Numbered from the stretch's first letter, positions 12,176-23,358 are shown. The stretch is 64,000 nt of DNA from Corythucha ciliata (GCA_038030265.1 CM075940.1:3534001-3598000), one strand, 5' to 3'. The notes: generated from the letters alone by a model not told the origin. Made by a program: numbers and translations.

Positions 12176-13072
12176 CCTTTTTTGTTCCTTCCACGTCACA
12201 TTTCGGTTCAGTGTACCGCGGCAATGATGAAAGAATTAGAATCACTTGGTTTTCAACCTGTACGAATGACTCCTGCCTTCCATCCAGTAAATAAAGTACC
12301 TATGCCAGTGTTCTTTCTAGATTTGTTACCTTCCTCGAAAAATGAAGAAATATTCAGTTTAAACCGCTTGTATCATTGTGTCATCAAAGTTGAACCACCA
12401 AGACTTTGTGTAAAGTCTTTATTTGTGTCAGATGCCGAATAAAGCCGCTGTGTCAACTGAGGAGATCCTTACTGTTTTGCAGCAGGAGGAAGCCATCAGG
12501 CAGGAAGGCCACACAGCCATCACAGGCTTTGTGGGCTCGACTAAGTGCAAAATTGGGGAACGGCATAAAGCCCAATTATGTGTATCAGCGAGTCAAAGAA
12601 AACCGTGGAGGTCTTCTGGATAGGCTGAAAGACCTCCAGAAGAAATACTGTCCAATGCACTCGTTGTCAAGACTATAATCATACAAATAATTTCGGGGGT
12701 AGGAAAGGCGGGTCAACGATCCTAATACGGTCGCACATAAAACATGACGAACTGCCAAAAATCTGTGAGAAAGAAGTTCAAATTGCCACAGTCTTACTGC
12801 AAACCGACAAAAATCCACCATGAGTATCAAACGGCAGGCAAACATCAATGCACCGCATGCATACTCGCCAAAGAGACCACGGCTCGACATCGACGAGGAC
12901 GACAATTCAAATCAGTCTTCCTACAGAGATGAGATCGCTGCGACTTCCCGTCGACAACCCCGTAACACTGCTGGTCACCAAAATCAGCCAGCCCTCGGTA
13001 CACGGCCACTCCGCTGCACGCCGCCCTGTACACACCAACGCCCATAAGGCGAGGCGAGGTTCAACAACCTAG
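12176..13072 (+). pseudogene. LINE ORF1 (gag-like, PRE_C2HC) relic
   Basis: 12200-12400 encodes MMKELESLGFQPVRMTP, PMPVFFLDLLPSS and FSLNRLYHCVIKVEPPR, the block that precedes the zinc knuckle in nucleic-acid-binding ORF1 proteins of jockey/X-type LINEs (PRE_C2HC). After frame changes, 12645-12690 reads VQCTRCQDYNHTNNF, the first part of the CCHC knuckle. About 210 bp between these blocks (12420-12630) do not belong to the family and look inserted. The Lys/Pro/Arg-rich tail follows to about 13072. The ORF2 partner is absent. Confidence 0.65.
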
Positions 13073-13389
13073 GACTTCAAACACCAGCAAAGTGGCTCAA
13101 AAAGATGCCACACCCCCAACTCATCCGTCGAAAACATCCAAGCAGGCGCTGTTCACCACAAGGCAACACATATCTGACCCCCAACCTAAACCGTGTAAAT
13201 ATTTGCAATGTAAATATTTTTCATATTAGTTGTAATTAAAAAAAAATTAAACTTTACAATATACATATAAATTGTCTTCATCTAACGCTTAAAAACTTTG
13301 GGGGGCGTATTTTACGACCACAATAAAATTGTTAACACTCACATCCCTTGAAAACGTGGACAAAACCTTCGGACAAGAAAGAAGAAACC
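13073..13389. other. Short gap between two relics
   Basis: Pro/Thr-rich frame continuing the LINE ORF1 tail, then AT-rich DNA. Nothing else supported. Confidence 0.3.
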
Positions 13390-13910
13390 TCATCTTCAGC
13401 AACCAATGTAATCAATACTCAGTGAGTAGTGGGCTTAAATTTTTAGCACAGGAGCTAAAAAAGCCTGAGTAACTCACAACGGCTTGGTTTCTCGATGAAA
13501 CCGAGAAATGGTTAAAATTAATGACCTCACGTCCCCCTACATTTGCTCTCAGCAAAAATAACATGGATAATTACAAAAAGTCAGTGGAATTTTTGAAGGA
13601 TTTCATTAATCTGTTCGAAAATATTGAAATAGTCCGAGTTTCAAGCCCTGCCAGAGAGGAGTACTAATATCGACAAAATTTATGTTGCACGTACAGTCGG
13701 AATTATTGAATGAACGAAATTATGGCTTTGTATTGACGGGTCGTTTTTTACAAGACTGTTTAGAAAACTTGTTCTCACTTGATTGTGCGAAACAACCAAT
13801 TCAAATCAAATTTCAATTTAAATCAAATTTAAAATTAATTATGCTTTCTCAGTACATGAAAGATTTAAGTAAAGGCTGTTAAGAAGAAGATGATGGGGAA
13901 GACCCAGTCG
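13390..13910 (+). pseudogene. P-element (THAP9-type) transposase fragment
   Basis: One frame reads LKFLAQELKKPE, stop, then TAWFLDETEKWLKLMTSRPP, FALSKNN and VEFLKDFINLFENIEI. After a shift at about 13660 it continues MLHVQSELLNERNYGF, then LTGRFLQDCLENLFS, then LKLIMLSQYMKDL. The blocks TAWFL...W...M.SR.P..ALSK and TGxxxQDxLENxFS are characteristic of the C-terminal half of P-element/THAP9 transposases. At least one stop and one frameshift. It is not near a THAP domain; the THAP gene at 22-23 kb is 9 kb away on the other strand. Confidence 0.75.
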
Positions 13911-14114
13911 ATTATCGTTAATAGTAGTATGGAGACCTAGTCTCGTGAGATTGAAGTGCCCGAACTAACTATAAAGAAAAATAGTTTAGATAATGCCGAA
14001 CTGTAATCCTTGTATTGTATTTCAGGATATCTCATAACTAGCATTCAGAAAATAAAATAAACATTGTCAAGAATGTATCTCAAGCGTTGGAGGACATTCC
14101 CCTTACAATTTAAG

Positions 14115-14350
14115 CCTGGCGAAGGGGGTTAAATTTTTCGGTCGGAAAAGGGGATAAAATTATTATTTGCCATGCGAGGGGAGCCGATTATGGATTCGGC
14201 CCCCAATGTGAGTGGGCTTTTCTGTCCAAAAACACATGGGATTATCATCAAGAAATGAATGGGGAATCATTTCGAGAATGGTTCACCCAAAATTACTCCC
14301 GGAGCTTCAGGAACCCAGTTTAATAATTGTGGGCAATGCCCCGTATCCAT
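14115..14350 (+). pseudogene. Tc1/mariner-like DDE transposase fragment
   Basis: The frame gives GDKIIICHARGADYGF, then WDYHQEMNGESFREWFTQ and, one base out of frame, KLLPELQEPSLIIVGNAPY. This matches the DDE_3 superfamily segment DYHxEMNxxxFxxWFxxxLLPxL...VMDNAxYH. The catalytic Asp of the last block is Gly here (GGC at that codon), so the copy is dead. Only the middle of the catalytic core remains. Confidence 0.7.
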
Positions 14351-14867
14351 GCTACTTTAAAAATCACCATCTTTGACCATCTTATTTTTCCCCAAAAAAG
14401 GTTAAAGTAATTTAGCCTCTATTCCGATAACTGCAATGGCCAACAAAAAAACCGTTTTATGGTTCTAATGTACATGGTCGCAACGACGAAATGTCATAGA
14501 GTCGCGAGTATAACGCACTAATTTCTTGTTAGCGGGCACACCCAAAACGAAGGTGACGACATGCATCGAAGCGTTTTATTTATTTATTTATTTTTTATAG
14601 AGACATACAACCCTTCGTCGTTGCACACTCTGGGTATCAAGTTTGAGGAATAGAAACCAACCATCGGCTTCCTTATTACGTCGTTCATGACGGGTGGAGA
14701 GCGCAAGGAAGCCGAAAAAGAAACAAGAGGTCAGAGCGATTCGAGCTCAGGTTTTTATTTTCAAGTGTCTCCTCTCGTAAGTCTTGAAAAAAGTGTTTAA
14801 TGTTTTTATTAGATATGGACGAATAACGGCATCGGTCATTTTATGAGGCAACCCCTTGTGGCACTGA
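14351..14867. other. Non-coding gap with TTTA microsatellite
   Basis: A (TTTA)n run sits at about 14575-14598. No other feature recognised. Confidence 0.35.
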
Positions 14868-15293
14868 AGACGTGGCGTTAGTTAACGAAATATTGGGAGT
14901 CTCGAAAGTTTATCATCTCCGCTATGATGGGAGGATGAGCTCCCATCTATTAAAACCGCGCTTACGGGATTGTAGGGTTTGCCCTGCGTCCGGATTTTCC
15001 AGTTCTCGATGCCTCACCAGACGCTGTTCTGCTCTGACTTTGTCGTGGAAGTTAAATGCCCCACAAGCTACAAAACTGCCAGAGCCTACATCGATGGCCG
15101 TGCCAGCGCCAAAAACAAGTTACAACCCCCAAATCAGCCTAGCTTATCACTTCATCAGACGCTGGATCATCGAATTCCTATTTTCCTTTTCCCACGGCCT
15201 TTTCTATTAATCTTTCATTTTCCCTTTCCTCTTTCTTTTTCAAATCAGCCTAAGCTCAGACTTTGCATTGTTAACATCTCAACCACTTATTGA
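14868..15293 (+). pseudogene. YqaJ/lambda-exonuclease-like nuclease fragment
   Basis: One frame near 14960-15030 reads ALRPDFPVLDASPDAVL and the next (about 15035 on) reads FVVEVKCPTSYKTARAYIDG. The pair G/DASPDxxx followed by xxEVKCP is the catalytic core of YqaJ-type viral recombinase/exonuclease domains, which are frequent in repetitive genes of invertebrates. The two halves lie one frame apart. The C-terminal part runs into a repeat tail found again at 32591-32798. This is a relic of a mobile, multi-copy gene, not a host nuclease. Confidence 0.55.
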
Positions 15294-15334
15294 ACTTGTG
15301 TAATTTCCGATCAAATAAAAACTTAATTTTTTGA
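15121..15334 (+). repeat. Dispersed repeat tail, copy 1
   Basis: From CAACCCCCAAATCAGC to AATAAAAACTTAATTTT this stretch is repeated in inverse orientation at 32591-32798 with moderate divergence. It ends with a polyadenylation-like AATAAA and an A/T-rich end, so it looks like the 3' end of a transcript-derived (retroposed or element-terminal) sequence. Confidence 0.65.
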
Positions 15335-15410
15335 AAACGGATTTGGTTAATCACCAAATTTAAGTTAAAGCTTCAAACGGAGATGTGTGGATTGGGGTTG
15401 GTTCGTTATA

Positions 15411-16520
15411 ATGTCTGCTGTGATCGAATATATTACTTCGCAACGCGGTGCTCAACTAGTAGCGTGCGATCATTTCAAATATTACAAAGCTGATTACGTT
15501 TCGACGCTGGATGCAGTAAAGTGGAGATGTGTGGATAAAAAGTGCACTGCGAAAATCTGCGTTCTTCTACAAATAAACATCTCATAGTGAAACGAGAAGG
15601 TGTTCACAGGCATGATCCTGCAAGTGAGCGAAAGATCTTGAAACAGAAAATTTCAAATTCTCTGAAAAGGAAGGCAACTGACGAATTTTGTGAGTTACCG
15701 AGTAAAATAGTTCGGAATGAAATTGTTGCACGCAATGCCGTATCCATGTTAACACAAGCAGAGGTCTCAAATGTCAAGTTGAACGTGTATCGAGCTCGTC
15801 GGAAGAAATACCCACGTCTACCGAAAAGTCTTTTGGAGTCTTTTTAAGGAAGCCCTTCAATTACTCCTCAACGAAGGAGATGAAAACTCGGTTCTTCATG
15901 TTAATGGTGAGCCGTTCCTAAAGGTCGTTGATTTGGACAATAAAGTAGCATGTTTCACAACTTCGGCAAATCTAAAGGAACTTTGCGCTTCCAACGTCAT
16001 TTTCATTGACGGAACCTTTTCGCATTGCGCGCAATATTTCACACAACTCTTCACCGTTCATATTTGTAAAAACAGCTTTGTAAGGAACTAGGATTGAGGT
16101 TTCAGCCCATTACTTTGAAGAAAGCATTCACTGCGCTATCAACGACGTTTTCCCGGGGGAATGGTTACGCCTTTCTCTCGGATTGCCGTTTTTGCCAGCA
16201 GACGAGGTCGGCAACGCTTTTGTCGAACAGCTTAATGCCTGAGGTGCCACAACACAACAAACTTACGCATTTTGCTGACTACTTAGCCGATAATTACGTC
16301 TGTCCAGACTCAAAGTTGTATGGGCAGCGGCAGAAATATCCTCAGAGCGTACTTCAAAATCCTGTGAGTCTTTCCACTCGAAATTCAACCGCAATTTCAC
16401 GTCTGCACACCCTCAAGTTTTGAAAAAAATGCAAATTGACAGCATTCTCACAATAAATGGCTCACATGTAACGAAACAGCCTGCGATCTACACATCCAGG
16501 AACCAAATCGAAAAATAGGG
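15411..16520 (+). pseudogene. FLYWCH zinc finger - MULE transposase relic
   Basis: 15411 onward encodes a FLYWCH-type finger: FKYYKADYVS, then VKWRCVDKKCTAKI, then (one frame over) HDPASERK. Then DGTFSHCAQYFTQLFTVHIC (the MULE block that carries the first Asp, near 16000), and, after more shifts, GLPFLPADEVGNAFVEQL and the ESFHSKFNRNF/AHPQV block near 16370-16410. The order finger, DxTF, LPFLP.EEV, ESFHSxFN is that of animal MULE (Mutator-like) transposases. Several stops and frameshifts. Confidence 0.75.
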
Positions 16521-16764
16521 CTTCTCATTCAAGAGTATGCTGAAAGTAAAATTACCCGAGCTACATTTTTACGAAGCACCTCCCGTCATTACGCCACGTG
16601 AATTTACCTCCATGACTTCCACTTTTTCGACAAATGTATGTACTTGAAAAATGTATAGTTGAAATTTTAAAATTTTCGCTGTTTTTCATCTTTTCTTTAT
16701 TTATCCTTTACATGGTATGGTAAGACCGGGGGTTATTAACATTATTAGTTTTTAAGCCATACAA

Positions 16765-16929
16765 CTTGATTAATGTTATATTTTTAGGGTTTTGGCTTTT
16801 TTTATGATTTAAAATAAAAACCCAAAAAGTTCTCAGACGATGCCTTCAGCACAAGAAGGCGAAAGCTCAGGAAACGAAGAAGTAGAAGAAGAAAAAAGTC
16901 AAAACCCTAAAAATATAACATTAATCAAG
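16765..16929. repeat. Perfect 30-bp inverted repeat (hairpin)
   Basis: The left arm 16765-16794 (starting CTTGATTAATGTTATA) and right arm 16900-16929 are exact reverse complements over 30 bp, with a 105-bp A-rich loop. AAGACCGGGGGT lies just outside each arm (about 16732 and 16927) in direct orientation. Clustered GGGGGA.YTGCA motifs follow to about 17010. It could be a small foldback element; no target duplication was identified. Confidence 0.7.
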
Positions 16930-17029
16930 ACCGGGGGTGTTGATAATCGGGGGAGTTGCATACTAGGGGAGCTGCAAATGAAATCGGGGGACCTGCAACA
17001 CTCCCGTGGGGATTGCAGCAAGAGCTCAT

Positions 17030-17317
17030 AGTTGTGGCCAGCCCTAATTTTGAGAAAAACTGTGTTTTTATGCATAAGTGGGTCGTTAAGGACGAATAAT
17101 TATTGAAAAATCTCACGAACAATATCTAGAGCTCGAAAAATTATATTTTCAAGTTTTTATAGTTGTCTTGAATAGTTGTTTTAGTCTTAATTTTATGTAC
17201 ATATAGACTAAAATTAATAACTAACCGTTTTTAAATATTATTTAACGTATTTTATTATATGAATTGCCTCTAGTTATTCGAGGATAAATACAAATTTTTA
17301 AAGCAAGCTTTGTATAT
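17030..17317. other. AT-rich gap
   Basis: No coding or structural feature recognised. Confidence 0.35.
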
Positions 17318-17660
17318 TTACCAAACCAATGATCGCCAAAATACAGTCTCAATCAGCCACTTTTTGGGGAACCAATTATTAAACTCTGTGATATCTGGTA
17401 AGACTATTCTATATTCCCTTATCCTTCCTATCACTCTTTCCACATCCACTCTTAAACTCGCAATGCTTGTCTTCAGTTACCTGATGTTTTGACAATGTTT
17501 TCCCTGTGGTGACAAAGGAGGTGGCCTTATTAGCTTGCAATTTTTCTTACTCAACATACGAGTAAAATCGAGATGTTGGGAACCCCGATCTGCTGAAATG
17601 TCTTTCCCATGGGTAAGACAGCCTAAATATCTAATTTCGACAGTGAATTCCGAATCCGAT
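17318..17660 (-). pseudogene. DDE_4 (Harbinger-type) transposase C-terminal fragment
   Basis: On the minus strand the sequence reads DISADRGSQHLDFTRM, then CKLIRPPPLSPQGKHC, then after a shift SIASLRVDVERVIGRIREYR, then a further tail to a stop at 17318-17320. ADRG...KLxxPP...K...A..R.xVERxIGRIK is the signature of the second Asp and the Glu of DDE_4 transposases. One frameshift and no N-terminal part. Confidence 0.7.
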
Positions 17661-18040
17661 ATCCTTCCACCGAAACAAAGTTAATAAAACCGCTAGGTGG
17701 TACATGAAATTAAATATTTCATGGTGTTACATTGATAGTAATCAAACCAGGTCATTGCTTGGTGCAAGGGATTACTTGGCCTTCCTATTTGGATTTATAG
17801 GCAATTAATTATTGAAACCACATTTCTGCATTTCTTCCTGTAAGGTGTAGGGAGATGCATCCTAACGTTCCACACAGTTCCACGTTCCCAGGGTTCGGGG
17901 ATCAGGCAAATAAAATAATTGACCTAAATGGACAGAAATCTTTGGGCTGGTCTCCCCAAATATGCATGATGCACTACTTTCTGAGATACCAAAATCATCC
18001 CCCAGCATCCAGAAAGGCCAATTGCATTCAATTTCTTTAA
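17661..18040. other. Gap ahead of piggyBac element 2
   Basis: A short palindrome, ATGAAATTAAATATTTCAT, lies near 17705. Nothing else supported. Confidence 0.35.
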
Positions 18041-18600
18041 CCCATTAACTCCCAAAGTTGCGTGAAAGCAACATTATTTTCGCGATTTTTTTTTAGGCAC
18101 CTAAAATTAATTTTATCCCATTATTGTTATTTATTCATTTTTTAGTTACGTTTAGGCACGTTCATTTTTTTTAGTCACTCTCGTTGACAGCACGTTCATT
18201 TTTTCCTCCTTCTTATATGCAACTGTCTTACAGAAATAATTTTGAGGTATAACCAGATTCAGGGCTCTTACATAGCCATTTTTAAAGTTCTTGCCCCCCC
18301 CCCCCTTCATCAGTCATTCTGCTCAGCATGGTAGATTTATTTCATATAGAGTACTAAAATGGTCGTATGACCATAGAAACAGTTCCGGATTACACTTCTA
18401 GGCTGTACACTAGCGTAAAAATAATGTTGCGCGAACGCAACTTTGGGAACAACTTGGTGTTCGAGGCTGCTTCTGAATTTTACGTTGGATCTTGCTACAT
18501 CCTGCAGTTTGAACGCTTCTCCCCACTTCATTCTTCTCGATGCTTTCAGTCTCATTCATTTTATTCCGATCTGTTTTTTATATAAGATTTGAAGTGCAAT

Positions 18601-20487
18601 ATGTCAAACGTGCGGCGGTATAAGACTACCGAAGAGGTAATTGCCGTTCTCGAGGAGCTAGCCCTCGAAGAAGATGGCATTCTTGATGCTGTGATCATAC
18701 CGCCTGAAGAGGATCCGCCTGAGGAAGAAAATTTAGACGACGATGCTGTAAGTTGAAAACGCCCTTGTTTATTTATTATTATTATTCGATTCTAATAGGA
18801 GGAGTTGAATGTGGATGCGGAGAAATGCCTTCTAGACATTGTTGGTAAATTTGAAGTACATTCAACTGCTAATGACAATGATGACCAACAACAAGGCTCT
18901 AGTCCCGACGTTCCCGTGTTGGCAGCTCCTAAGAAAAAGATGAAAACTTACTCGGTCCCCACTTGATCGAGAACTTCTAAACCACCAACTTTCCAGAACT
19001 CGTCGATTGACGTCGAAAAGGAGGCTATCGAGCAACTGAGGAACAAATACGGTGGATGTTTACCCAATGAAATTGCTGAAACGTTCTTGGACCCGGAACT
19101 TATAAAAGACATAGTGAAGTTTTCTGTGAAATATGCGCGAGACAAAAATAACCACCAATTCTCCATTACCGAGACAGAAGTAAGACAGTTCATTGGGATT
19201 TTGCCCTTGACTGGTTATCACACTCTTCCCCAATTAAAACATTATTAGAGTAAGGGTGATGACAAAGGGGTACCTCTGGTTCGAGAAACTGTGTCTCGAA
19301 ATAAATTCCTGCATCTATCTGACAACGCCTGTCTCGACAAGACCGACAAATATAGTAAACTCAGACCGTTTTTGACCGCTTGAGAATAACAACTTTATGC
19401 AGTTTGAAGTTTTCTCACATAAACTTTCGATTGATGAGCACGTGGTTCCATATTTCGGTAGCCACTCGGGAAAAATGTTCATTCGCTGGAAAACAATAAG
19501 ATTTGGCTTCAAAAATCGGTGTTTTAGCTTCATCCGGTGGATATTTGTTCAATTTCAATACGTACGCTGGAGCAGTGGAGCTAATAAGTCTGAGCCGAGT
19601 GATGGTCTTGGACTAGAAGGGAACGGGTTGTTCTCAAACTTCTAGAAAACGTCGCAACTCCAAAAAATCATAAAATATTTTTTGATAATTTTTTTACGTC
19701 ATTTTTACGTCGCGGAAAAGCTGCCAGAGAAAGGATTTTTTGCCACTGGAACAGTGAGGTAAAATGGTCTCGCGGGTTGCAAAATCATCAGAACTGTCCA
19801 AGAAATTGCGAAAGACACAAAAGGATCGTTTAACCGCCAAACAGGAAATATCAGTTGTCAGATGGCATGACAATTCGATCGTGACGACAATGTCCAACTA
19901 CTGCGGATCTGAGCCAGTCGGAAGGGCCAACCGCTACAATCAGAAAACCCGTCAGACTGACTCGCTTCCACAGCCATTTGTAATTGCTGAGTACAACAAC
20001 GATGGAATGGGGGGAGTGGACCTACTTCACAACGCAATTTCTAACTATCGTACCAAAATTAGGGGGCAACACTGGTGGTGACCCCTCTTTATAAACGGCT
20101 TGGATTATGGCGAATGCGCGAAATTTTATCGGATGGTTTCCGGCGATCCCATCAGACAGGTCGATTTCAAATCCTCCATAGCTAGGTGTTTCTTGAAGAG
20201 CCCGGTTCTGCATTCATCGACTTCAATGAAAGCTTCAATCTGCCAGCTGCCCCCGGCGCAAGCAAAGGAAGACCTTCGAGAAATAGCCATCTGACATAAG
20301 ATGTGATGGAATAAACCATTTTATGAAGGAAGATTCCTCCAAAAGAAGAAGAAGAAGAAGAAGTCGATAATGTTCTTCCCAAACAATATATTTCTGTGAG
20401 AAATGCGGTGTAAATTTGCACGCAGAATGCTTCAAATCATGTCATGAAAAATACATTTTGTTTTCACTGATTGCTTCCAATGCCTGA
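18601..20487 (+). pseudogene. piggyBac transposase with one intron, multiply broken
   Basis: ATG at 18601 opens an acidic N-terminus (MSNVRRYKTTEEVIAVLEEL). A 51-bp intron, 18748-18798 (GTAAGT...TAATAG, phase 0), is visible because the frame continues as EELNVDAEKC. The core follows: RDKNNHQFSITETEVRQFIG, the LSIDEHVVPYFG block (first Asp), KIFFDNFF (second Asp, about 19680), ISVVRWHDNSIVTTMSNYCG and NDGMGGVDLLHNAISNYR (third Asp). The Cys-rich C-terminal finger CEKCGVNLHAECFKSC ends at the stop 20485-20487. Stops (for example 18964) and frameshifts break it. The full domain order is kept, so this is a fairly recent autonomous copy that has decayed. Confidence 0.85.
20341..20362. repeat. (AAG)n microsatellite
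   Basis: Seven AAG units inside the piggyBac 3' coding region, encoding a Lys/Arg run. Microsatellite growth here may have added to the frame loss. Confidence 0.7.
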
Positions 20488-20540
20488 TTTTACACCCCGG
20501 ACACCCATTTTCTAGATCTCACAAGAATTAAACTCAATTT

Positions 20541-21360
20541 ATATACTTTATTTGATACCATGCCGACTAGTTTCGGGGCTATGCGCCCCATTATCAAGGC
20601 ATCCGCAGGCCGAAACAACTAAAAACGCTGCGAATTATCGAACAATGCCTTATTATTTCGACTGTGGGTTTATTATTCATGGATGTAGTCAAATCCGGCT
20701 TGAAATTACATGAAAATCGACACCCCACACCCCTATGACCCCAAATCTTTTGAAAATCCCCATTTTGGACCCGCTTTTGGCCCATAAAACCCAAGGAGGT
20801 TATTTGATCAAACTGATCAGATGTTAGGACCAACTAGACGCCAAATGGAGTCTATGTGCGAAAGAACGAGTTTTTTCGAGCAATCCTAGGGCAAGATATG
20901 GCCCGGACGGCGGACGGACATTTTTTTTTTATTGCAGATTTGGATTCTACGCACTTTGAAACGTAAAAATACAAATTTTGAGGGGGGGTCAAAAAAAAAT
21001 TTTTGCGATACGATTACAAAGACTTATTATTGAGAAATAATAAGCCAAAAAGAGACGTTACAACAATTAGTCTTATTGTTTGTTCTCAAAAACAACCACG
21101 AACAACAGCAAAATACTGACATTTCTTTGTCACATGTCAATCACACAAAAATTCCACCAATCCTGCTGACAGACAGGCATCAAAGAAACTTGAAGCAACT
21201 TGATTAAGGAAATGTGAGTATTTTGCTGTTGCTCATGGTTGTTTTTGAGAACAAAGACTAATTGTTGTAATGTCTCTTTTCTTTTCGTTCGGCCTTGGGA
21301 TGCCTTGATAATGGGGTGCATTACCCCGAAAATAGTCGGCATAGTATCAAATAAAGAATG
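20541..21360. mobile_element. Palindromic element with hammerhead-like terminal arms
   Basis: The first about 62 bp (TTTATTTGATACCATGCC...) are the reverse complement, with few changes, of the last about 62 bp (to 21360). Each arm contains GGCAT, a TTGATAAT core, a GGGG/CCCC stem and GAAA, arranged like a minimal hammerhead ribozyme. A second, inner inverted repeat spans about 21054-21285. It carries a 427-bp block also found at 61579-62011. No coding capacity. It interrupts piggyBac element 2. Confidence 0.6.
20621..21047 (+). repeat. Dispersed 430-bp block, copy A
   Basis: Starts AAAAACGCTGCGAATTATCG and ends in GAGAAATAATAAG. Nearly identical to 61579-62011 in the same orientation, with a few substitutions and small indels. 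The block edges CTTATTATTTC are inverted relative to each other, so it may be a small mobile unit in its own right. Confidence 0.8.
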
Positions 21361-21616
21361 TTTTACTCAATAAATCAGTTATTTACCTAAATTTTTTTAA
21401 CATTAACGAAATAATAAAAGTTTTGTCAATTTATATACGTCAGATACACCAAGCAATTTTCACCAAGCATGTCAGTACACTTTGTTGAAGACAACAACAC
21501 CCATTGTTCCCAAAGTTGCGCTGACGCAATATTTTGTCATATGTTGGCTATGGTACATAAAATTATTTCGACTGCTGAAACGAGTCCATAGAGACCCATT
21601 TGAGTAAGAAATATTA

Positions 21617-22134
21617 TAAAAAAAAAAAAAAAAAAAAAATCATTTATAAATGGCCTTTGGATCTAATTGGTTAAACGCGAGGATGATGTCTCGTGCCTTG
21701 TAAGAAGTACTTTTCTCCAGAAAAGTTTTACTTAATAAACATGTATTGGGGTGGTATTCGTACCTTTCATAAACACACCAGCGCTCATGTGGTAACTAGA
21801 TGAAACGACCATTTGGGGTACCCTTCAATTTTCAATTGGGGTTTACTTCAATAATTCTCTTTCTAATTCTGATTCTCACCATCACAATAATTAAAACAAA
21901 ACATGAGACACCGGTCGTTGGTCAGACGTTAACCCAGATCGTAAGTTCCTCTTAGCTCGGCAAGAGCGCTGCTGCATTCATGATAGATATCAATACTCAA
22001 GTACAGCTTTGGCCGATTCTCTAAATAAAAAGTTGTGGGGCGGAGGCTGGCTTCCTTCTACATCTCAGTGTCAATGAAGCCTCATACAACTCGTTGTTTG
22101 AGTCCTGAGAGGCTGAAGTCACAGTATATATTGA
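21617..22134. other. A-run, piggyBac end and possible 3' UTR of the THAP gene
   Basis: A run of about 23 A at 21617-21639 lies just inside the piggyBac right end. From about 22130 down to 21700 the minus strand could be the 3' UTR of the THAP gene; I saw no clear AATAAA on that strand. Confidence 0.3.
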
Positions 22135-23358
22135 TCACGATGTCGTGATTTCATGACTTTCTTCTTCGGTGGAGCTTTGAAGGCGCATCTTCTTCGTTGT
22201 TGAGGGTAATGCTGAATCCGACATTCGTTTTATTGGTGAAGTGAGAAATGAAGTTGTGGCAGGAACTGCCTGGACGGGTTTGCTTCTAAACGTAGGCCTC
22301 AGTACACTCTGAACCCCCACGTGAGTCACTTCTGGACAGACTTGTAAACCTAGTAAAATAAAGAAAATCAGTAAAATTCGATGCCCAAGTAAATTACCCA
22401 AGTTAATACAGACTTGTTAAATTACGAACCAATTGAAACGCCACTGCAGCCGGTTGGTTGGAAGTAGGGTACGGCCAGAATTTCTGGCTCGGGCTCATGT
22501 TCAGATTCAGAAGCCTTTACTTGGTCCTCTACTGAAGCTACTGAGCCGCATGCCAGTAGCTCTTTAACCATTTTTTTTCTTCCAAGCTTCTCCAAGACTG
22601 ATTTTCGTCCAGAAGTTGCTAAACATTGAATCGAGAACATTACACGAAATGAATGATATTTATTACAATCATATGGCAATACCTGTTACGTGACGCCCCA
22701 ACTGGCACTCAAATTTATGCGGAACAACGTCTTTTTGAAGCATCAAACGAGTTCTGTGCTCAGTTCGAAACATTTCAACATGACGGAAGTTTTCAAAGTC
22801 TCTCTCTTTCTGCGCAAAGTACACAGATATCAAGTTTTAAACGCTATACATCGGTAGCATGAAAGTCAAGTGAATAGAAATTCAATTTTTCTTTGAACTC
22901 AAAACATTAATGGTGAATTTCACCGCCTCCACTCAAGGTTTGGCTTAAAATTAAGTCAGGCATAAAGAAAGAAAATGTCGGCAACCTTAAGCCGAGGTAG
23001 TGAAATCCAACATAAATGATGTTCATGAGCACGAGCATTTCTCACGTTCGTTCACACGTTCATTGGCAGTCTAACAGTAGCTACACAATGGATACTACAC
23101 ACCTCGGCATTCATAAGACTTTTAATTTATTAATAATAAAAACTGAGGAATAATACTTACGTTAAAATGATCTTCGCAGCAGTAATACGGGGTTTTCGGA
23201 AGTGGCAGATGGAATAACCTCCTTGCCGCGGTGAACCATTTTTGTCTAATTTTCTCCTCTCGAGGTACCGACACGAACAATTTTTCTGGTGTTTTCACCG
23301 TCGTGCTTCTGCACATTGGCACAAAACACGTTTTATAGCTCCCTTTGTGATCACCCAT
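22135..23358 (-). CDS. THAP zinc-finger protein, four exons, 242 aa
   Basis: Exons on the minus strand: 23358-23161, 22809-22683, 22618-22430 and 22349-22135. All junctions are GT/AG and the phases sum to an open 242-residue frame. Exon 1 starts MGDHKGSYKTC; the zinc ligands of the C2CH THAP domain are C11, C16, C61 and H64 (TCFVPMC and CCEDHF), with the conserved Trp in KWFTAARR. Exon 2 completes the domain with LMLQKDVVPHKFECQ, the AVPTF-like box. Exons 3-4 encode a Lys-rich then Ser/Thr/Glu-rich tail ending SHEITTS. THAP domains bind DNA in host transcription regulators and P-element transposases; no transposase core follows here. The third donor (ATTG/GTTCGT) is weak and chosen for phase. 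Host gene or domesticated fragment both fit. Confidence 0.65.

Larger units (their letters stand above)
18041..21670 (+). mobile_element. piggyBac element 2 with nested insertion
   Basis: TTAA at 18037-18040 and 21671-21674 flank the element, as expected for piggyBac. The left terminus CCCATTAACTCCCAAAG and the inverted right terminus CCAATTAGATCCAAAG match over most positions. Inside each end is a CCCAAAGTTGCG motif (18053 and about 21510) and a palindromic copy GTTGCGCGAACGCAAC at about 18424. The transposase gene occupies 18601-20487. A palindromic element (20541-21360) has inserted between the gene and the right end. Confidence 0.65.
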
